A program made the position numbers and the translations under genes. This document shows positions 39,653 to 49,141 of a DNA stretch of 64,000 nt, piece by piece (positions within the stretch are counted from its first letter, which is position 1; every line of letters starts with the position of its first letter). The stretch is from Pseudomonas panipatensis (GTDB taxonomy: Bacteria > Pseudomonadota > Gammaproteobacteria > Pseudomonadales > Pseudomonadaceae), in NCBI RefSeq assembly GCF_900099785.1, contig NZ_FNDS01000010.1, forward strand, positions 124,001 through 188,000, given 5' to 3'. Below the pieces are notes generated by a model. It was not told the DNA's origin. It saw only the letters and a list, made by a program, of their open reading frames with translations, and ran no database searches.

Positions 39653-41872
39653 ATGTACAGCCTATACGCACCTATGACTGATCAGAGCCGCTTCGCCTCG
39701 ACCCTGTCCCGCATCGCTCCCGAGCCGCGCTTGAATGCCAGCCTGGTCCTGGCTGGCGCGCTCGGGCTGCTTCTGTTCCTCGCCTGGCTGGCGCCGGAGG
39801 AAGTCCACCGCAATTCCCTCTGGTTCCCGGCGGCGGTGCATTCGGTCAGCGAAATCTTCGCCCTCACCGTTGCCGTGCTGGTCTTCGCCATCACCTGGCA
39901 CAGCTACCGGCCGGCGCAGCCGACCAACCTGCTGCTGTTGGGATGCGCGTTCCTCGCCATCGCCCTGCTGGACCTGGCGCATACCCTGTCATACCGGGGG
40001 ATGCCGGTGTTCTTCACACCCGCCTCGCCGGAAAAGGCGATCAATTTCTGGCTGGTGTCGCGCGTGCTCCTCGCCACCACCCTGCTGCTCATCTCGATCC
40101 GCCCCTGGCGCCCGCTGAGCAGCACGACGCCGCGCCTGCTGATGCTCGGCGCGACCCTGGCGATAGTCGCGCTGATCTACGTGCTCGGGCTGTTCCATAC
40201 CGACGCCTGGCCGCACACCTTCATCGACGGGCTGGGCCTGACGCCGTTCAAGATCGGCGCCGAGTGGGTCATCATCGGCCTGTTGGCCATTGCCGCCGTG
40301 CGTTTCTGGCAGGCGCGCCGGCGCACCCTGTCATACGATGCCAGCGGCCTGCTCGCCGCCGCGCTGATTTCCATCCTCGCCGAGCTGTGCTTCACCGCCT
40401 ACAGCAACGTCCACGAGCTCTACAGCCTGCTCGGCCACCTGTACAAGGTCATCTCCTATTGCCTGATCTACCGCTTCGTCTTCGTTTCCAGCGTGCGCGA
40501 GCCCTACGAGCGCCTCGCCGTGGAAATCGCCGACCGCCAGGCGGCGGAGAAGCGCATCGAGGTCATGGCCTTCCATGACAGCCTCACCGGCCTGCCCAAC
40601 CTGGCGCTGCTGCAGGACCGCACGCGGCAAGCGCTGGTCGGCATGCGCCGCGACGACACCCACGTCGCCCTGCTGTTCCTTGATGTCGACTCCTTCAAGC
40701 TGGTCAACGACTCCCTGGGGCATGCCCAGGGCGACCGCCTGCTGCGCGCCATCGGCGAGCGCCTGCTCCGCGGGCTGCCGGAGACCGCCACCGTGTGCCG
40801 CTACGGCAGCGACGAATTCGCCATCCTGCTGCCCGGCCTGGCCAGCGCCGAGCACGTCGCGGAAATCCCGCAGATCATCCTCGACCAGTTGGCGGCGCCC
40901 TTCCAGATCGACGGGCAGACGATCGCCGCCTCGGTTTCCATCGGAATCGCCGTAGCCCCGGACGACGGCGACAACCCCGACAATCTGCTGCGCAACGCCG
41001 AAATGGCCATGTACAAGGCCAAGCAGGCGGGCCGCAAGACCTGGCGCTACTACAACGCGACCATGAACGCGGAAGTCAGCGAACGCCTGCAACTGCTCAA
41101 CAGCCTGCGCCAGGCCATCGAGCAGCGGGAGCTGGTCCTGCACTACCAGTTACAGTTCGAACTCGGCAGCGGCCGGGTGGTCGGTGCCGAAGCACTGGTG
41201 CGCTGGGAACACCCGACCCAGGGCCTGATCTCACCGGCGCTGTTCATTCCCGCCGCCGAGGAAAGCGGGCTGATCGTGCCGATGGGCGACTGGATCATCC
41301 GCGAGGCCTGCCAGCAGGCCGCGCAATGGCGCGCCAGCGGGCTGGCGATTCCCCGCGTCGCGGTCAACCTGTCGCCGGTTCAGTTGCACCACCACTCGCT
41401 GACCGCGGTGGTCGAACGGGCCCTGAGCGACGCCGGCCTGCCGGCCGCGGCGCTGGAACTGGAGCTGACCGAGTCGAGCCTGATCGCCGACACCGAGCAG
41501 GTCCTGGCCACCCTGGCCAACCTCAAGGCGCTCGGCATCAAGCTGTCCATCGACGACTTCGGCACCGGCTATTCCTCCCTGGCCTACCTGCGCCGCTTGC
41601 CGGTGGACATCCTGAAGATCGACCAATCCTTCGTGCGCGGCATGATCTCCGCCGCCGACGGCCACGCCATCGTCGAAGCGATCATCCACATGGCCCGTTC
41701 GCTGGGCCTGGACACCCTGGCCGAAGGCATCGAGGACCAGCTCACCGCCGACGAACTGCTGCGCCTGGGCTGCCACCTGGGCCAAGGCTACCTGCTGGCG
41801 CGTCCGGCGCCGCCCGCGGCCATTCCCGCGCTGCTGCACGTCGGCCGCGCGGAACGCATCCAGTCCGCCTGA
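39653..41872 (+). CDS. Membrane GGDEF-EAL protein with MASE3-type sensor
   Basis: About 739 residues. The N-terminal part (about 35-280) is a multi-helix MASE3 module with ALLDLAHTLSYRGMP and an HxxxEL-type segment. A GGDEF domain follows with the altered signature YGSDEF and no RxxD I-site, then an EAL domain with intact GAEALVRWEHP, LELTES, DDFGTGYSSL, LKIDQSFV and AEGIE. The residues after the first EAL strand read HYQLQ where HYQPQ is usual. It probably acts mainly as a c-di-GMP phosphodiesterase. Starts at 39653 and 39674 are both plausible; neither has a clear ribosome site. Confidence 0.85.
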   Translation: MYSLYAPMTDQSRFASTLSRIAPEPRLNASLVLAGALGLLLFLAWLAPEEVHRNSLWFPAAVHSVSEIFALTVAVLVFAITWHSYRPAQPTNLLLLGCAFLAIALLDLAHTLSYRGMPVFFTPASPEKAINFWLVSRVLLATTLLLISIRPWRPLSSTTPRLLMLGATLAIVALIYVLGLFHTDAWPHTFIDGLGLTPFKIGAEWVIIGLLAIAAVRFWQARRRTLSYDASGLLAAALISILAELCFTAYSNVHELYSLLGHLYKVISYCLIYRFVFVSSVREPYERLAVEIADRQAAEKRIEVMAFHDSLTGLPNLALLQDRTRQALVGMRRDDTHVALLFLDVDSFKLVNDSLGHAQGDRLLRAIGERLLRGLPETATVCRYGSDEFAILLPGLASAEHVAEIPQIILDQLAAPFQIDGQTIAASVSIGIAVAPDDGDNPDNLLRNAEMAMYKAKQAGRKTWRYYNATMNAEVSERLQLLNSLRQAIEQRELVLHYQLQFELGSGRVVGAEALVRWEHPTQGLISPALFIPAAEESGLIVPMGDWIIREACQQAAQWRASGLAIPRVAVNLSPVQLHHHSLTAVVERALSDAGLPAAALELELTESSLIADTEQVLATLANLKALGIKLSIDDFGTGYSSLAYLRRLPVDILKIDQSFVRGMISAADGHAIVEAIIHMARSLGLDTLAEGIEDQLTADELLRLGCHLGQGYLLARPAPPAAIPALLHVGRAERIQSA

Positions 41873-42251
41873 AGCGGCGCCCCCAGGAGTCGGCGGTGGA
41901 TGCCTGCGCAGGACGGCACTTGGCATCCAGCGCTAGCGCCGCTTCGACGATTAGACTTTGGTCGCATCCACTGAGCGGCGAGAACCGCATAAAGCCGATC
42001 GATCGCTTAGCTTTTCTAAACAAAACGTATTTATTTCAATGAGTTACCGAATTCGAAAAATCGCCTCCAGCGCCTTCGCGCCGCAGCCGCCTCCCGCCCC
42101 TGCATGGACCCCTCGCTCAGCCGCGCAATATCATGCCGGCATCAGTCCGCATGAGCGGTCGGTGCGCTTCGCCCGCCCCTTCCGCTTCAGCGAAGGCACG
42201 CCCTCTGTCTTTCTCCGGTCCCCCCGTGGGCCGGACCCCGTTGAGTAGACC
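41873..42251. other. Intergenic region between the two GGDEF-EAL genes
   Basis: 379 bp without a credible gene. A short AT-rich patch lies at about 41998-42060, and a GGTCC...GGACC hairpin lies near 42220-42240 just before the next gene. A 96-codon frame here has no homology features and is not called. Confidence 0.5.
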
Positions 42252-44837
42252 ATGACGCCCCACGGTAACCGCTCCACCGAAACCTCGTTAGCGCAACTCG
42301 CCGCCCTCGACCGGGTCATGGCCATCGCCGAGTTCACTCCGGATGGCACGGTGTTGCACGCCAACCGCAACTATCAGTCGCTGCTCGGTTACGCCGACGA
42401 AGAGATTCGCGGGCGTCACCACAGCACATTCTGTCCGCCGTCACTGGTGCGCAGTCCCGCCTATGCGGAATTCTGGTCGCTGCTGAGCGACGGCGCGTCG
42501 CGCTCCGGCATCGAGGAACGCGTGCGCCGCAACGGCAGCAGTTGCTGGCTGGAGGCGACCTACACGCCGGTGTTCGAGGGCGGGCGGGTGGTGCAGGTGC
42601 TGAAGATCGCCACCGACATCACGGAGCGCCTGCAACAGCAACGCGCCCAGCAGGAGCGCCTGAAGCTCCTCTCGCTGGTGGCCGACGTCAGCGACACCGC
42701 CGTGGTGATCTGCAACGCGCATGCCCGCATCGCCTATACCAATGCCGGCTTCGAGCGGACCTTCGGTTGGCGCGACGACGAAGTGCAGGGTCGCAATCCG
42801 GTCGAACTGCTGGCGCCGCAACTGGATGCGCAGAGCATTGCCCAACTGCATGCCGAACTCTATGGCGGCCGCTCGCTGCAGCGCGAGGAGATCGTCACCG
42901 GCAAACAGGGGCAGCGCTACTGGGCGAAGATCACCAGCAACCCGATCTTCGACGACGCCGGCCGCCTGCAACACACGGTGACGCTGCTCACCGACATCAC
43001 CCAGGCGAAGATGCACGAGGCCTTGCAGCACCAGGTGCTGGAAGCCATGGCGCGGGAACAGCCGCTGACCGAAATACTGGAACTGATCTGCCTGGAGGTG
43101 GAGCGCATCGCCCCGGAGATCACCGCCTCGATTCTCGCGGTGGACGAGCAGGGCCTGCTGCATTCCCTGGCGTCGCCCAGCCTGCCCCAGGAATACAGCC
43201 GGCAGCTCAATGGGCTGAGCATCGGTCCGGCGGTCGGCTCCTGCGGCACCGCGGCCTGGCGCAACGAAGCGGTACGGGTCGACAACATCGCCGAGGACCC
43301 GCTGTGGGCCGATTTCCTCCACTTGGCGCTGCCAGTGGGCATCATCGGCTGCTGGTCGACGCCGATCCGCAACAGCCAGGGCCGCCCCATCGGCACCTTC
43401 GCCTTCTATTTCCGCCAGCCGCGCAATGCCGCCTACGAACTTTTCCACCAGCGTCTGGTGGATGCCTGCGCGCACCTCTGCGCGCTGGCGCTGGAGCGGG
43501 AAAACGCGCGACAACGCATCCGCCAGCTGGCCTTCTACGATGGCCTGACCGGCCTGCCCAACCGCAGCCTGCTGCAGGCCAAGGCCGACCAGGCCATCGC
43601 CGCCGCTTCGCGCAACGACGAGCAGTTGGCGGTGTTGTTCATCGACCTGGATCGCTTCAAGCAGGTCAACGACTCCCTTGGCCACCCCGCCGGCGATGAG
43701 CTGTTGCGCCAGGTGGCCGCGCGCATGCAACAGGAACTGCGGGCCTCGGACATCGCCGGGCGGCTGTCCGGCGACGAGTTCGTCGTGGTGCTGCCGCAAT
43801 GCGACGCCGAGCACGCCACCGATACCGTGGAGCGCATCCAGGCGCTGCTCAGCCAGCCGATCAGCATCGCCCAGACCAACCTGTCGATCTCGGCCAGCGT
43901 CGGCATCGCCATGTACCCCTCGGATGGCCGCGACATGGAGACCCTGCTGCACCGCTCCGACATGGCCATGTACCAGGCCAAGAGCAGCGGCCGCGGCTGC
44001 TTCAGCTTCTTCAGCGGCGAGATGAACAAGCTCGCGCAGGAGCGCCTGGCGCTGGAAACCGCCTTGCGCGAAGCCTTGCAGAAAAACCAGTTGCACCTGC
44101 ACTACCAGCCGCAGATCGAACTGAACAGCGGCCGCCTGTACGGCGTGGAAGCGCTGGCGCGCTGGACCCACCCGCAACTCGGCGAGATCTCGCCGGCGCG
44201 CTTCATCCCGCTGGCGGAGGAATGCGGACTGGTCGCCGATCTCGGCCGCTGGGCGTTGCGCGAGGCCTGCCGGCAACTGTCCGACTGGCGCGCCAAGGGC
44301 CTGGTGGTGCCGGCGGTAGCGGTGAACCTGTCGCCGACCAGCTTCCACAACCTCGACCTGCCGCGCATGATCGCCGATACCCTGCGCAGCCATCGCCTGG
44401 CACCGGAAGACCTGACCCTGGAACTGACCGAAAACATCCTGCTGGACACCAACCCCAGCACGATGAAGACCATCGAGGAAGTCCACGCCCAGGGCATCCG
44501 CCTGTCGATGGACGACTTCGGCACCGGCTACTCCAGCCTCAGCTACCTGCGCCGCCTGCCGGTTTCCGAACTGAAGCTGGACCGCAGCTTCGTCGCCGAC
44601 CTCGAACACGACGAGGCCGCCCGCGCGCTGAGCAGCGCCATCCTGGGAATCGGCAAGAGCCTGCACCTGACGGTGGTCGCCGAAGGCGTCGAGACCGACA
44701 CGCAGAATTGCCGCCTGCAGGAACAAGGCTATCCAGTGGCGCAGGGCTACCTGTTCTCGCCGCCCCTCGCGCCGGCGGCCCTGGAACACTGGCTCGGCGA
44801 ATGGAGGCAGGCACAGGACGCGGACACCGCCTGCTGA
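42252..44837 (+). CDS. PAS-PAS-GAF-GGDEF-EAL signalling protein
   Basis: An 861-residue soluble protein. Two PAS domains (about 15-130 and 145-255, each ending in DIT) are followed by a GAF domain (about 265-420) containing VGSCGTAAWRNEAV and STPIRN, then GGDEF with signature LSGDEF and an intact I-site RASD five residues before it, and an EAL domain with GVEALARWTHP, LELTEN, DDFGTGYSSL, LKLDRSFV and AEGVE. The architecture resembles DosP-type oxygen-sensing phosphodiesterases, but heme binding cannot be judged here. Net activity is probably phosphodiesterase, with the GGDEF domain regulatory. Confidence 0.88.
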   Translation: MTPHGNRSTETSLAQLAALDRVMAIAEFTPDGTVLHANRNYQSLLGYADEEIRGRHHSTFCPPSLVRSPAYAEFWSLLSDGASRSGIEERVRRNGSSCWLEATYTPVFEGGRVVQVLKIATDITERLQQQRAQQERLKLLSLVADVSDTAVVICNAHARIAYTNAGFERTFGWRDDEVQGRNPVELLAPQLDAQSIAQLHAELYGGRSLQREEIVTGKQGQRYWAKITSNPIFDDAGRLQHTVTLLTDITQAKMHEALQHQVLEAMAREQPLTEILELICLEVERIAPEITASILAVDEQGLLHSLASPSLPQEYSRQLNGLSIGPAVGSCGTAAWRNEAVRVDNIAEDPLWADFLHLALPVGIIGCWSTPIRNSQGRPIGTFAFYFRQPRNAAYELFHQRLVDACAHLCALALERENARQRIRQLAFYDGLTGLPNRSLLQAKADQAIAAASRNDEQLAVLFIDLDRFKQVNDSLGHPAGDELLRQVAARMQQELRASDIAGRLSGDEFVVVLPQCDAEHATDTVERIQALLSQPISIAQTNLSISASVGIAMYPSDGRDMETLLHRSDMAMYQAKSSGRGCFSFFSGEMNKLAQERLALETALREALQKNQLHLHYQPQIELNSGRLYGVEALARWTHPQLGEISPARFIPLAEECGLVADLGRWALREACRQLSDWRAKGLVVPAVAVNLSPTSFHNLDLPRMIADTLRSHRLAPEDLTLELTENILLDTNPSTMKTIEEVHAQGIRLSMDDFGTGYSSLSYLRRLPVSELKLDRSFVADLEHDEAARALSSAILGIGKSLHLTVVAEGVETDTQNCRLQEQGYPVAQGYLFSPPLAPAALEHWLGEWRQAQDADTAC

Positions 44838-44959
44838 TCCCTTGCGTCCCCGCCGCCCGCCGAACGGCGGCACGGTGCGCTACACGGGCGACTCGCCACG
44901 CAGCCTCTGGCCCGCCAAGACCTGAGCGGCCGGGGCCGCGTCGACGCGGAGCAGCCCGC

Positions 44960-45499
44960 TCAGTCGCCGAGGCGGACCTCGGCGGCGGGCAGCACCGCCA
45001 GGCGCGACGGGAAACTGCTCATGCTGGTGAAGATGGCGTTGTGGTGGGCGATGATCTGCGCGGCCGGAAGCACGGCGTTATCCAGCGTCGAGTGGGCGTC
45101 GGCCACCAGCACCACGTCATAGCCCTCGGCCAGGGCACGGCGCACGCTGGTGTCGACGCAGAAATCGGTCTGCAGGCCGCAGATCACCAGCGCCGTGACG
45201 CCATGCGCGCGCAGCCATTCATCCAGCCCGGTGCCGAGGAACGAATCCGGCGTGGCCTTGCGCAGGCGCAGATCCTCCGGCGCCACCGCCAGTCCCTCGG
45301 CCAGTTGCCAGCCAGGGCTGTCGAGTCGGAAATCGCCGCTCGGCTCCTCATGCTGCACCAGCACCACCGGCACACCGACCGCGCGCGCCCGAGCGCTGAG
45401 CGCATTGATGCGTTGCACGACCTTGTCGATGTCGTGCGCGGCCTGGTCGCCGGCGCAAAGGGCCTGTTGTACGTCGATGATCAGCAGCGCGGTGGACAT
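44960..45499 (-). CDS. Isochorismatase-family cysteine hydrolase
   Basis: A 179-residue hydrolase with the Asp-Lys-Cys triad visible: ALLIIDVQQAL (Asp), LRKATPDSF (Lys) and CGLQTDFCVD (Cys), the last including the family's cis-peptide region. Substrates in the family range from isochorismate to nicotinamide and related amides; the short size suits the YcaC/YecD-like amidase group. GAGGAAG precedes the ATG at 45499, which I prefer to an upstream in-frame start. Confidence 0.87.
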   Translation of the reverse strand: MSTALLIIDVQQALCAGDQAAHDIDKVVQRINALSARARAVGVPVVLVQHEEPSGDFRLDSPGWQLAEGLAVAPEDLRLRKATPDSFLGTGLDEWLRAHGVTALVICGLQTDFCVDTSVRRALAEGYDVVLVADAHSTLDNAVLPAAQIIAHHNAIFTSMSSFPSRLAVLPAAEVRLGD

Positions 45500-45778
45500 G
45501 ATCGGGCTTCCTCGGGCAATCGAAGGCGCATCCACACCGGCACACCGCACGAGCTGGGCACGCGGCGGCCGGAGGCCTCCGCCCAGGCGCTGAAAGCGGC
45601 AATGGCGGATGGCGGTGGCATTGCGTGAATACTATAGAAGTGCCTGGCGGCTTGGGACCACCACCCGCGACATGCCACCGGCAAGGCGGCTGGCGCCCCG
45701 CAGGGCGCCCTGGCGGTGACTGGCGCAGATATCCCCGGCGGCGAGTGGTGAGTGGCCGAGCAGCGCTCTGCGCCTGGT

Positions 45779-46114
45779 TCAGGTGTACTTGGTGAAGATC
45801 GTCCGCACGCGCTTCAGCGTCGCGCCGGCATCCTGTTCCGGCTCCATCAAGGCCTCCTCCAGCAGGCACGCGAGCATCTCCTGGTAGGCCTTGTCCAGGG
45901 CCTTGCGCGCGGCGCTGAATTGCACCGCGATGGACTCGCATTCGTCGCCCCGGCGGATCATCACCTGCAAGCCACGAATCTGCCCCTCGACCCGCGCCAG
46001 GCGGTTCAGCATGGCCTCTTGCGGGGTGATATCGCGTTTTCTACTCAAGTCTCTGCTCGCCTCCCGTCTCGACGCCGGTTCCGCTGTAACGTAGCGGCAT
46101 GCCGTTGCCCCCAT
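45779..46114 (-). CDS. CsoR/RcnR-family repressor with atypical sensing residues
   Basis: A 111-residue all-helical repressor of the DUF156 family with the recognisable RLARVEGQIRGLQVMI core. Aligned by eye with CsoR, the first Cys is kept (Cys59), but the His ligand position is Leu84 and the second Cys position is Ala88; instead there is a Cys one residue earlier (Cys83). That is neither the copper set of CsoR nor the Cys pair of CstR. It is last in an operon with DUF2892 and OsmC genes, so a sulfur, thiol or formaldehyde signal is possible. The start is uncertain: the ATG at 46114 has GAGG upstream, but conserved sequence begins only near residue 34. Confidence 0.8.
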   Translation of the reverse strand: MGATACRYVTAEPASRREASRDLSRKRDITPQEAMLNRLARVEGQIRGLQVMIRRGDECESIAVQFSAARKALDKAYQEMLACLLEEALMEPEQDAGATLKRVRTIFTKYT

Positions 46115-46173
46115 GCAACCTCGCCAGGAATGCCCTCGGCACTGCCGAGTGGCGGCCCTGGCGAGGCAGCCGA

Positions 46174-46614
46174 TCAGCCCGCCAGCAACTCGCTGTGCAG
46201 TTGGGCGCCATGCAGAAGGTTGTCGGCCAGAGGGCAGCGGCGCTCCACCTCGGCGAGGAAGGCCTGCTTCTCTTCAAGACTCAGCTCCGCATCGATGCCG
46301 ACACGCAACCGAATCGCCTGGAAGCCCGGACGTACCGAGGCATCGCGTCCGAGCAGGCCGGCCGGGTCATAGTCCGCCTCGACGGCGAAACTCATGCCTC
46401 GCAACTCGATCTTGCGCTGGTGCGCCAGGAAGCGCCCGATGGTGCCGAAGCAGCCGGCCAGCGCGGCCAGAATCAGCAACAAGGGGGTCGGCCCGGAATC
46501 CTCGCCGAACGCGGTGGTGGGCTGATCCATGACAACCCGGTGCGTACCGCAGTCCACCTCGACGGCAAACGCCGATCCCAGCGTCCCCTGGACACTGATG
46601 GTCTTCAAACTCAT
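46174..46614 (-). CDS. OsmC/Ohr-family protein
   Basis: A 146-residue OsmC-fold protein. The two redox cysteines of the family are present as Cys55 (LAALAGCFGTI) and Cys127 (RRCPLADNL). Family members reduce organic hydroperoxides or handle reactive thiol species. It lies between the DUF2892 gene (38 bp upstream) and the CsoR-like repressor gene (about 60 bp downstream) on one strand. Confidence 0.85.
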   Translation of the reverse strand: MSLKTISVQGTLGSAFAVEVDCGTHRVVMDQPTTAFGEDSGPTPLLLILAALAGCFGTIGRFLAHQRKIELRGMSFAVEADYDPAGLLGRDASVRPGFQAIRLRVGIDAELSLEEKQAFLAEVERRCPLADNLLHGAQLHSELLAG

Positions 46615-46652
46615 ACCGCACTCCCTCTAGCAGTCAACGCAAGCCACTCCAT

Positions 46653-46841
46653 TCAGGAGCGCTTGCAGGTATTGAAACCCAATAACGAGTAGGCCGGGCA
46701 AACCCGAACGATCCCGGTCGCCAGCGGCACGACACCGATCCACCCCCACCAGCCGATCACACCGAACAGGCTCAGCAGGATCAGCAGCGCGCCCAGCACG
46801 ATGCGCAGGAGCCGATCAACGTTTCCGATATTCGCTTTCAT
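46653..46841 (-). CDS. DUF2892 (YgaP-transmembrane-like) protein
   Basis: 62 residues: a short N-terminal segment (MKANIGNVDRLLRIVLGA), two membrane helices, and the conserved end CPAYSLLGFNTC. This resembles the membrane part of the rhodanese YgaP, here without a rhodanese domain. GGAG precedes the ATG. It is first in the operon controlled by the palindrome at 46928-46945. Confidence 0.85.
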   Translation of the reverse strand: MKANIGNVDRLLRIVLGALLILLSLFGVIGWWGWIGVVPLATGIVRVCPAYSLLGFNTCKRS

Positions 46842-47157
46842 AAGGCTCTCCTCAGGTGAACGCCGATTCGGCGCTCCAGTAGCCGCAGTGGCGAGCCGCA
46901 AATCGCAGCGCCCGCTGACTGATTAGATATACCCTGCGGGGTATAAAGGCAACCGCCTGGCGAGTGCTCGATTGCCGCACCGGGCAAGAACCCGGAGACG
47001 ACCGAAGCAGTGCGACAGCGATTCGACTCACGCCGCTTTCCGCCGCTGGCCGAGCGCGGCGAAAAGCGCGAGACGGTCACGGGCGTGCGCACCTGCGGCG
47101 CAGCCTCGGCGCCAGGAGCGGCGCCCCGATCCGTCGCCCTTTCCGCGTTAGCGGCGT
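46842..47157. other. Intergenic region holding the CsoR-type operator
   Basis: 316 bp between the DUF2892 operon start and the 3' end of the DMT gene, both on the minus strand. Apart from the operator I see no gene, repeat or T-tract terminator. Confidence 0.5.
46928..46945. promoter_or_regulatory. CsoR-type operator
   Basis: TATACCC-TGCG-GGGTATA, perfect 7-bp arms, 87 bp upstream of the DUF2892 start. It has the TACCC...GGGTA form of CsoR/CstR-family operators, and the only member of that family in the window is encoded two genes downstream, which implies autoregulation. Confidence 0.82.
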
Positions 47158-48219
47158 TCAGTGCGAATGGCGGTGATGGATATCCGGGAAGTGCGCGTGG
47201 GTGTGAGTGATGGGGGCGTGCTGGTGCGGGTGGGTATGCGGCTCCTCGCCATCCCAGTCGAAATCGTGTTCGTGCTGGTGATGCTCGTCGTGACGATGGC
47301 GATGGGTGTGCGCCAGCGCCTCGTGGGTGTGCTGGTGCTCATGCCGCTCGCGGATGTGCAACCAGACGCCCAAAGCCATGAGCGCGGCGGCCAGCCAGAA
47401 CAACAGCGACGGCACCTCCGGCCAGAGGACGAGCGACAGGGCGACACCGAAGAGCGGCGCTACCGAGAAGTAAGCCCCGGTGCGCGCCGAGCCGAGGTTA
47501 CGCAAGGCGACGACGAACAACACCAGACTCACCCCGTAACCGGCGAAGCCAGTGCCCATCGCCGCCGCCATCCCGGCGATCCCCGGCAGCCGGTCGCCGA
47601 GCAGCAGAGCGATGCAGAGGTTCACGCTACCGGCCACCAGCCCCTTCACGCAGGCGATGACCATGGCGTCGTTGGTCGAGACCTTGCGTGTCAGGTTGTT
47701 ATCGATGGCCCAGGCCAGGCAGGCGCCGATGATCAGCAAGGCGCCGACCGACAGGCTCGCGCTGCCCGGTTGCCAGGACAGCGCCACGCCACCGGCGACG
47801 ATGGCGAGCATGCCGAGGAATATCTGCAGGTCGACGTTTTCACGAAACACCACCCAGGCGATCACTGCGGTGAACACCCCTTCGAGATTGAGCAGCAAGG
47901 AGCTGCTGGCGGCCGCGGTCGAACTCAATCCGAGCATCAGCAAGGCAGGCCCGGCAATCCCGCCGGCGGCGATGGCGCCGAGCAGCCAGGGCAACTCTGC
48001 AAGGTGCAAGCGGCTTTCGTTGCGTCGTTCGGCGGCGCTGCGACGCAGGCGGAGCACGCCGATACACAGAGCCAGGCCGATACCGCTGCCCAGGTAGAAC
48101 AAGCCGGCGACCATGAACGGCGACAACGAGCCCAGCAATGCCTTGGCCAGGGGCGTGGTAGCACCGAACAGCGCGGCGGCGAGAAGCGCCGTGAGGGCGG
48201 CGTGATGAAGGGTGCGCAT
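47158..48219 (-). CDS. EamA/DMT permease with histidine-rich C-terminal tail
   Basis: A 353-residue ten-helix DMT permease (two EamA repeats, about residues 1-290). The cytoplasmic tail from about 294 is dense in histidine, with pairs such as HEHQHTHE, HTHRHRHDEHHQHEH and HTHPHQH, ending IHHRHSH. Such tails bind Ni2+, Co2+ or Zn2+ in other proteins, so metal regulation or storage is possible, though transport of a metal by a DMT protein is not shown. It is monocistronic. Confidence 0.85.
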   Translation of the reverse strand: MRTLHHAALTALLAAALFGATTPLAKALLGSLSPFMVAGLFYLGSGIGLALCIGVLRLRRSAAERRNESRLHLAELPWLLGAIAAGGIAGPALLMLGLSSTAAASSSLLLNLEGVFTAVIAWVVFRENVDLQIFLGMLAIVAGGVALSWQPGSASLSVGALLIIGACLAWAIDNNLTRKVSTNDAMVIACVKGLVAGSVNLCIALLLGDRLPGIAGMAAAMGTGFAGYGVSLVLFVVALRNLGSARTGAYFSVAPLFGVALSLVLWPEVPSLLFWLAAALMALGVWLHIRERHEHQHTHEALAHTHRHRHDEHHQHEHDFDWDGEEPHTHPHQHAPITHTHAHFPDIHHRHSH

Positions 48220-48378
48220 GGCATAGAACCTGAAGGCAGGGGCAGTCCGGGAATTCTACGCGCGTGCGGCAGGTGGCGTATGACTGGTGCACCGACTCCG
48301 TCGCTCGCACGCTTTGTCTGCAACCAGGCTTGCGGGCAAACTTCGCAGGCGAAGACACAGCCCACCGAGAGCAACGAC

Positions 48379-49047
48379 ATGGTGCAACAGGAACGAGGAC
48401 TGCATTTCATTCAGGGCGCCGCCGGCCGCATTCAGCTAACCCTGGACCTGCCGGTCGGCGCCGCGCGGGGCATCGCACTGATCAGTCACCCGCAGCCGTT
48501 GCTCGGCGGCAGCCCCCGGCACCCGCTGCCGACCGCCCTGGCCAGGCGCTTGCGCAATGCCGGCTGGATAGCCGTGCGGCCAAGCTTCCGCGGTGTCGAG
48601 GGCAGCGAGGGCGAGTACGACGCGGGCGTGGGCGAAGCCGAAGACAGCCTCCGCGTGGTCCGTGCCATGCGCGACAGCCATCCGGGCCTGCCCGTGGCGC
48701 TGGTCGGCTTTTCCTTCGGCGCTTACGTCTACGCGCGCACCGCCTGCGCGCTGGAGCACGAGCAAGCGGTCGAGGCGATCGTGTTGATGGGCATGCCGGT
48801 CGGCATCGTCGCGGCCGGCCGGGAATATCCCGGCATGCCGGTTCCGCAGCGGGCACTGGTGATTCACGGCGAGGCAGACGACATCGCCCCACTGTCCAAC
48901 CTGCTCGACTGGGCACGCCCGGACGCGCGCCCGGTCCTGCTGTATCCAGGCGCCAACCACTTCTTTCGCGGCTGCCTCGACAGAGTGATCGACACGGTCG
49001 AGTTGCATCTGGCGCAGGCAACTTCAGTGGTCGACACGAGCGCCTAG
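48379..49047 (+). CDS. Alpha/beta hydrolase family protein
   Basis: A 222-residue hydrolase of the dienelactone-hydrolase-like alpha/beta type with nucleophile elbow GFSFGAY, acid Asp in HGEADDIAP and His in GANHFF; SHPQPLLGG forms the oxyanion region. The ATG at 48379 has a GAGAG site; the longer open frame runs antisense to the DMT gene. No signal peptide. The substrate is unknown. Confidence 0.83.
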   Translation: MVQQERGLHFIQGAAGRIQLTLDLPVGAARGIALISHPQPLLGGSPRHPLPTALARRLRNAGWIAVRPSFRGVEGSEGEYDAGVGEAEDSLRVVRAMRDSHPGLPVALVGFSFGAYVYARTACALEHEQAVEAIVLMGMPVGIVAAGREYPGMPVPQRALVIHGEADDIAPLSNLLDWARPDARPVLLYPGANHFFRGCLDRVIDTVELHLAQATSVVDTSA

Positions 49048-49141
49048 GCCTCCAGCCTTCTCCATCATGAGCGCGCGGACATAAACGCGAAGCCTCGTGC
49101 GCGGCAGGCGGCATAGCGCCGCCGGCGGCCTGCCGCGTCTC

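Noticed and set aside
41958..42248. 96-codon plus-strand frame upstream of the PAS-GGDEF-EAL gene
   Set aside because: No ribosome site and no recognisable motif; probably leader or promoter DNA.
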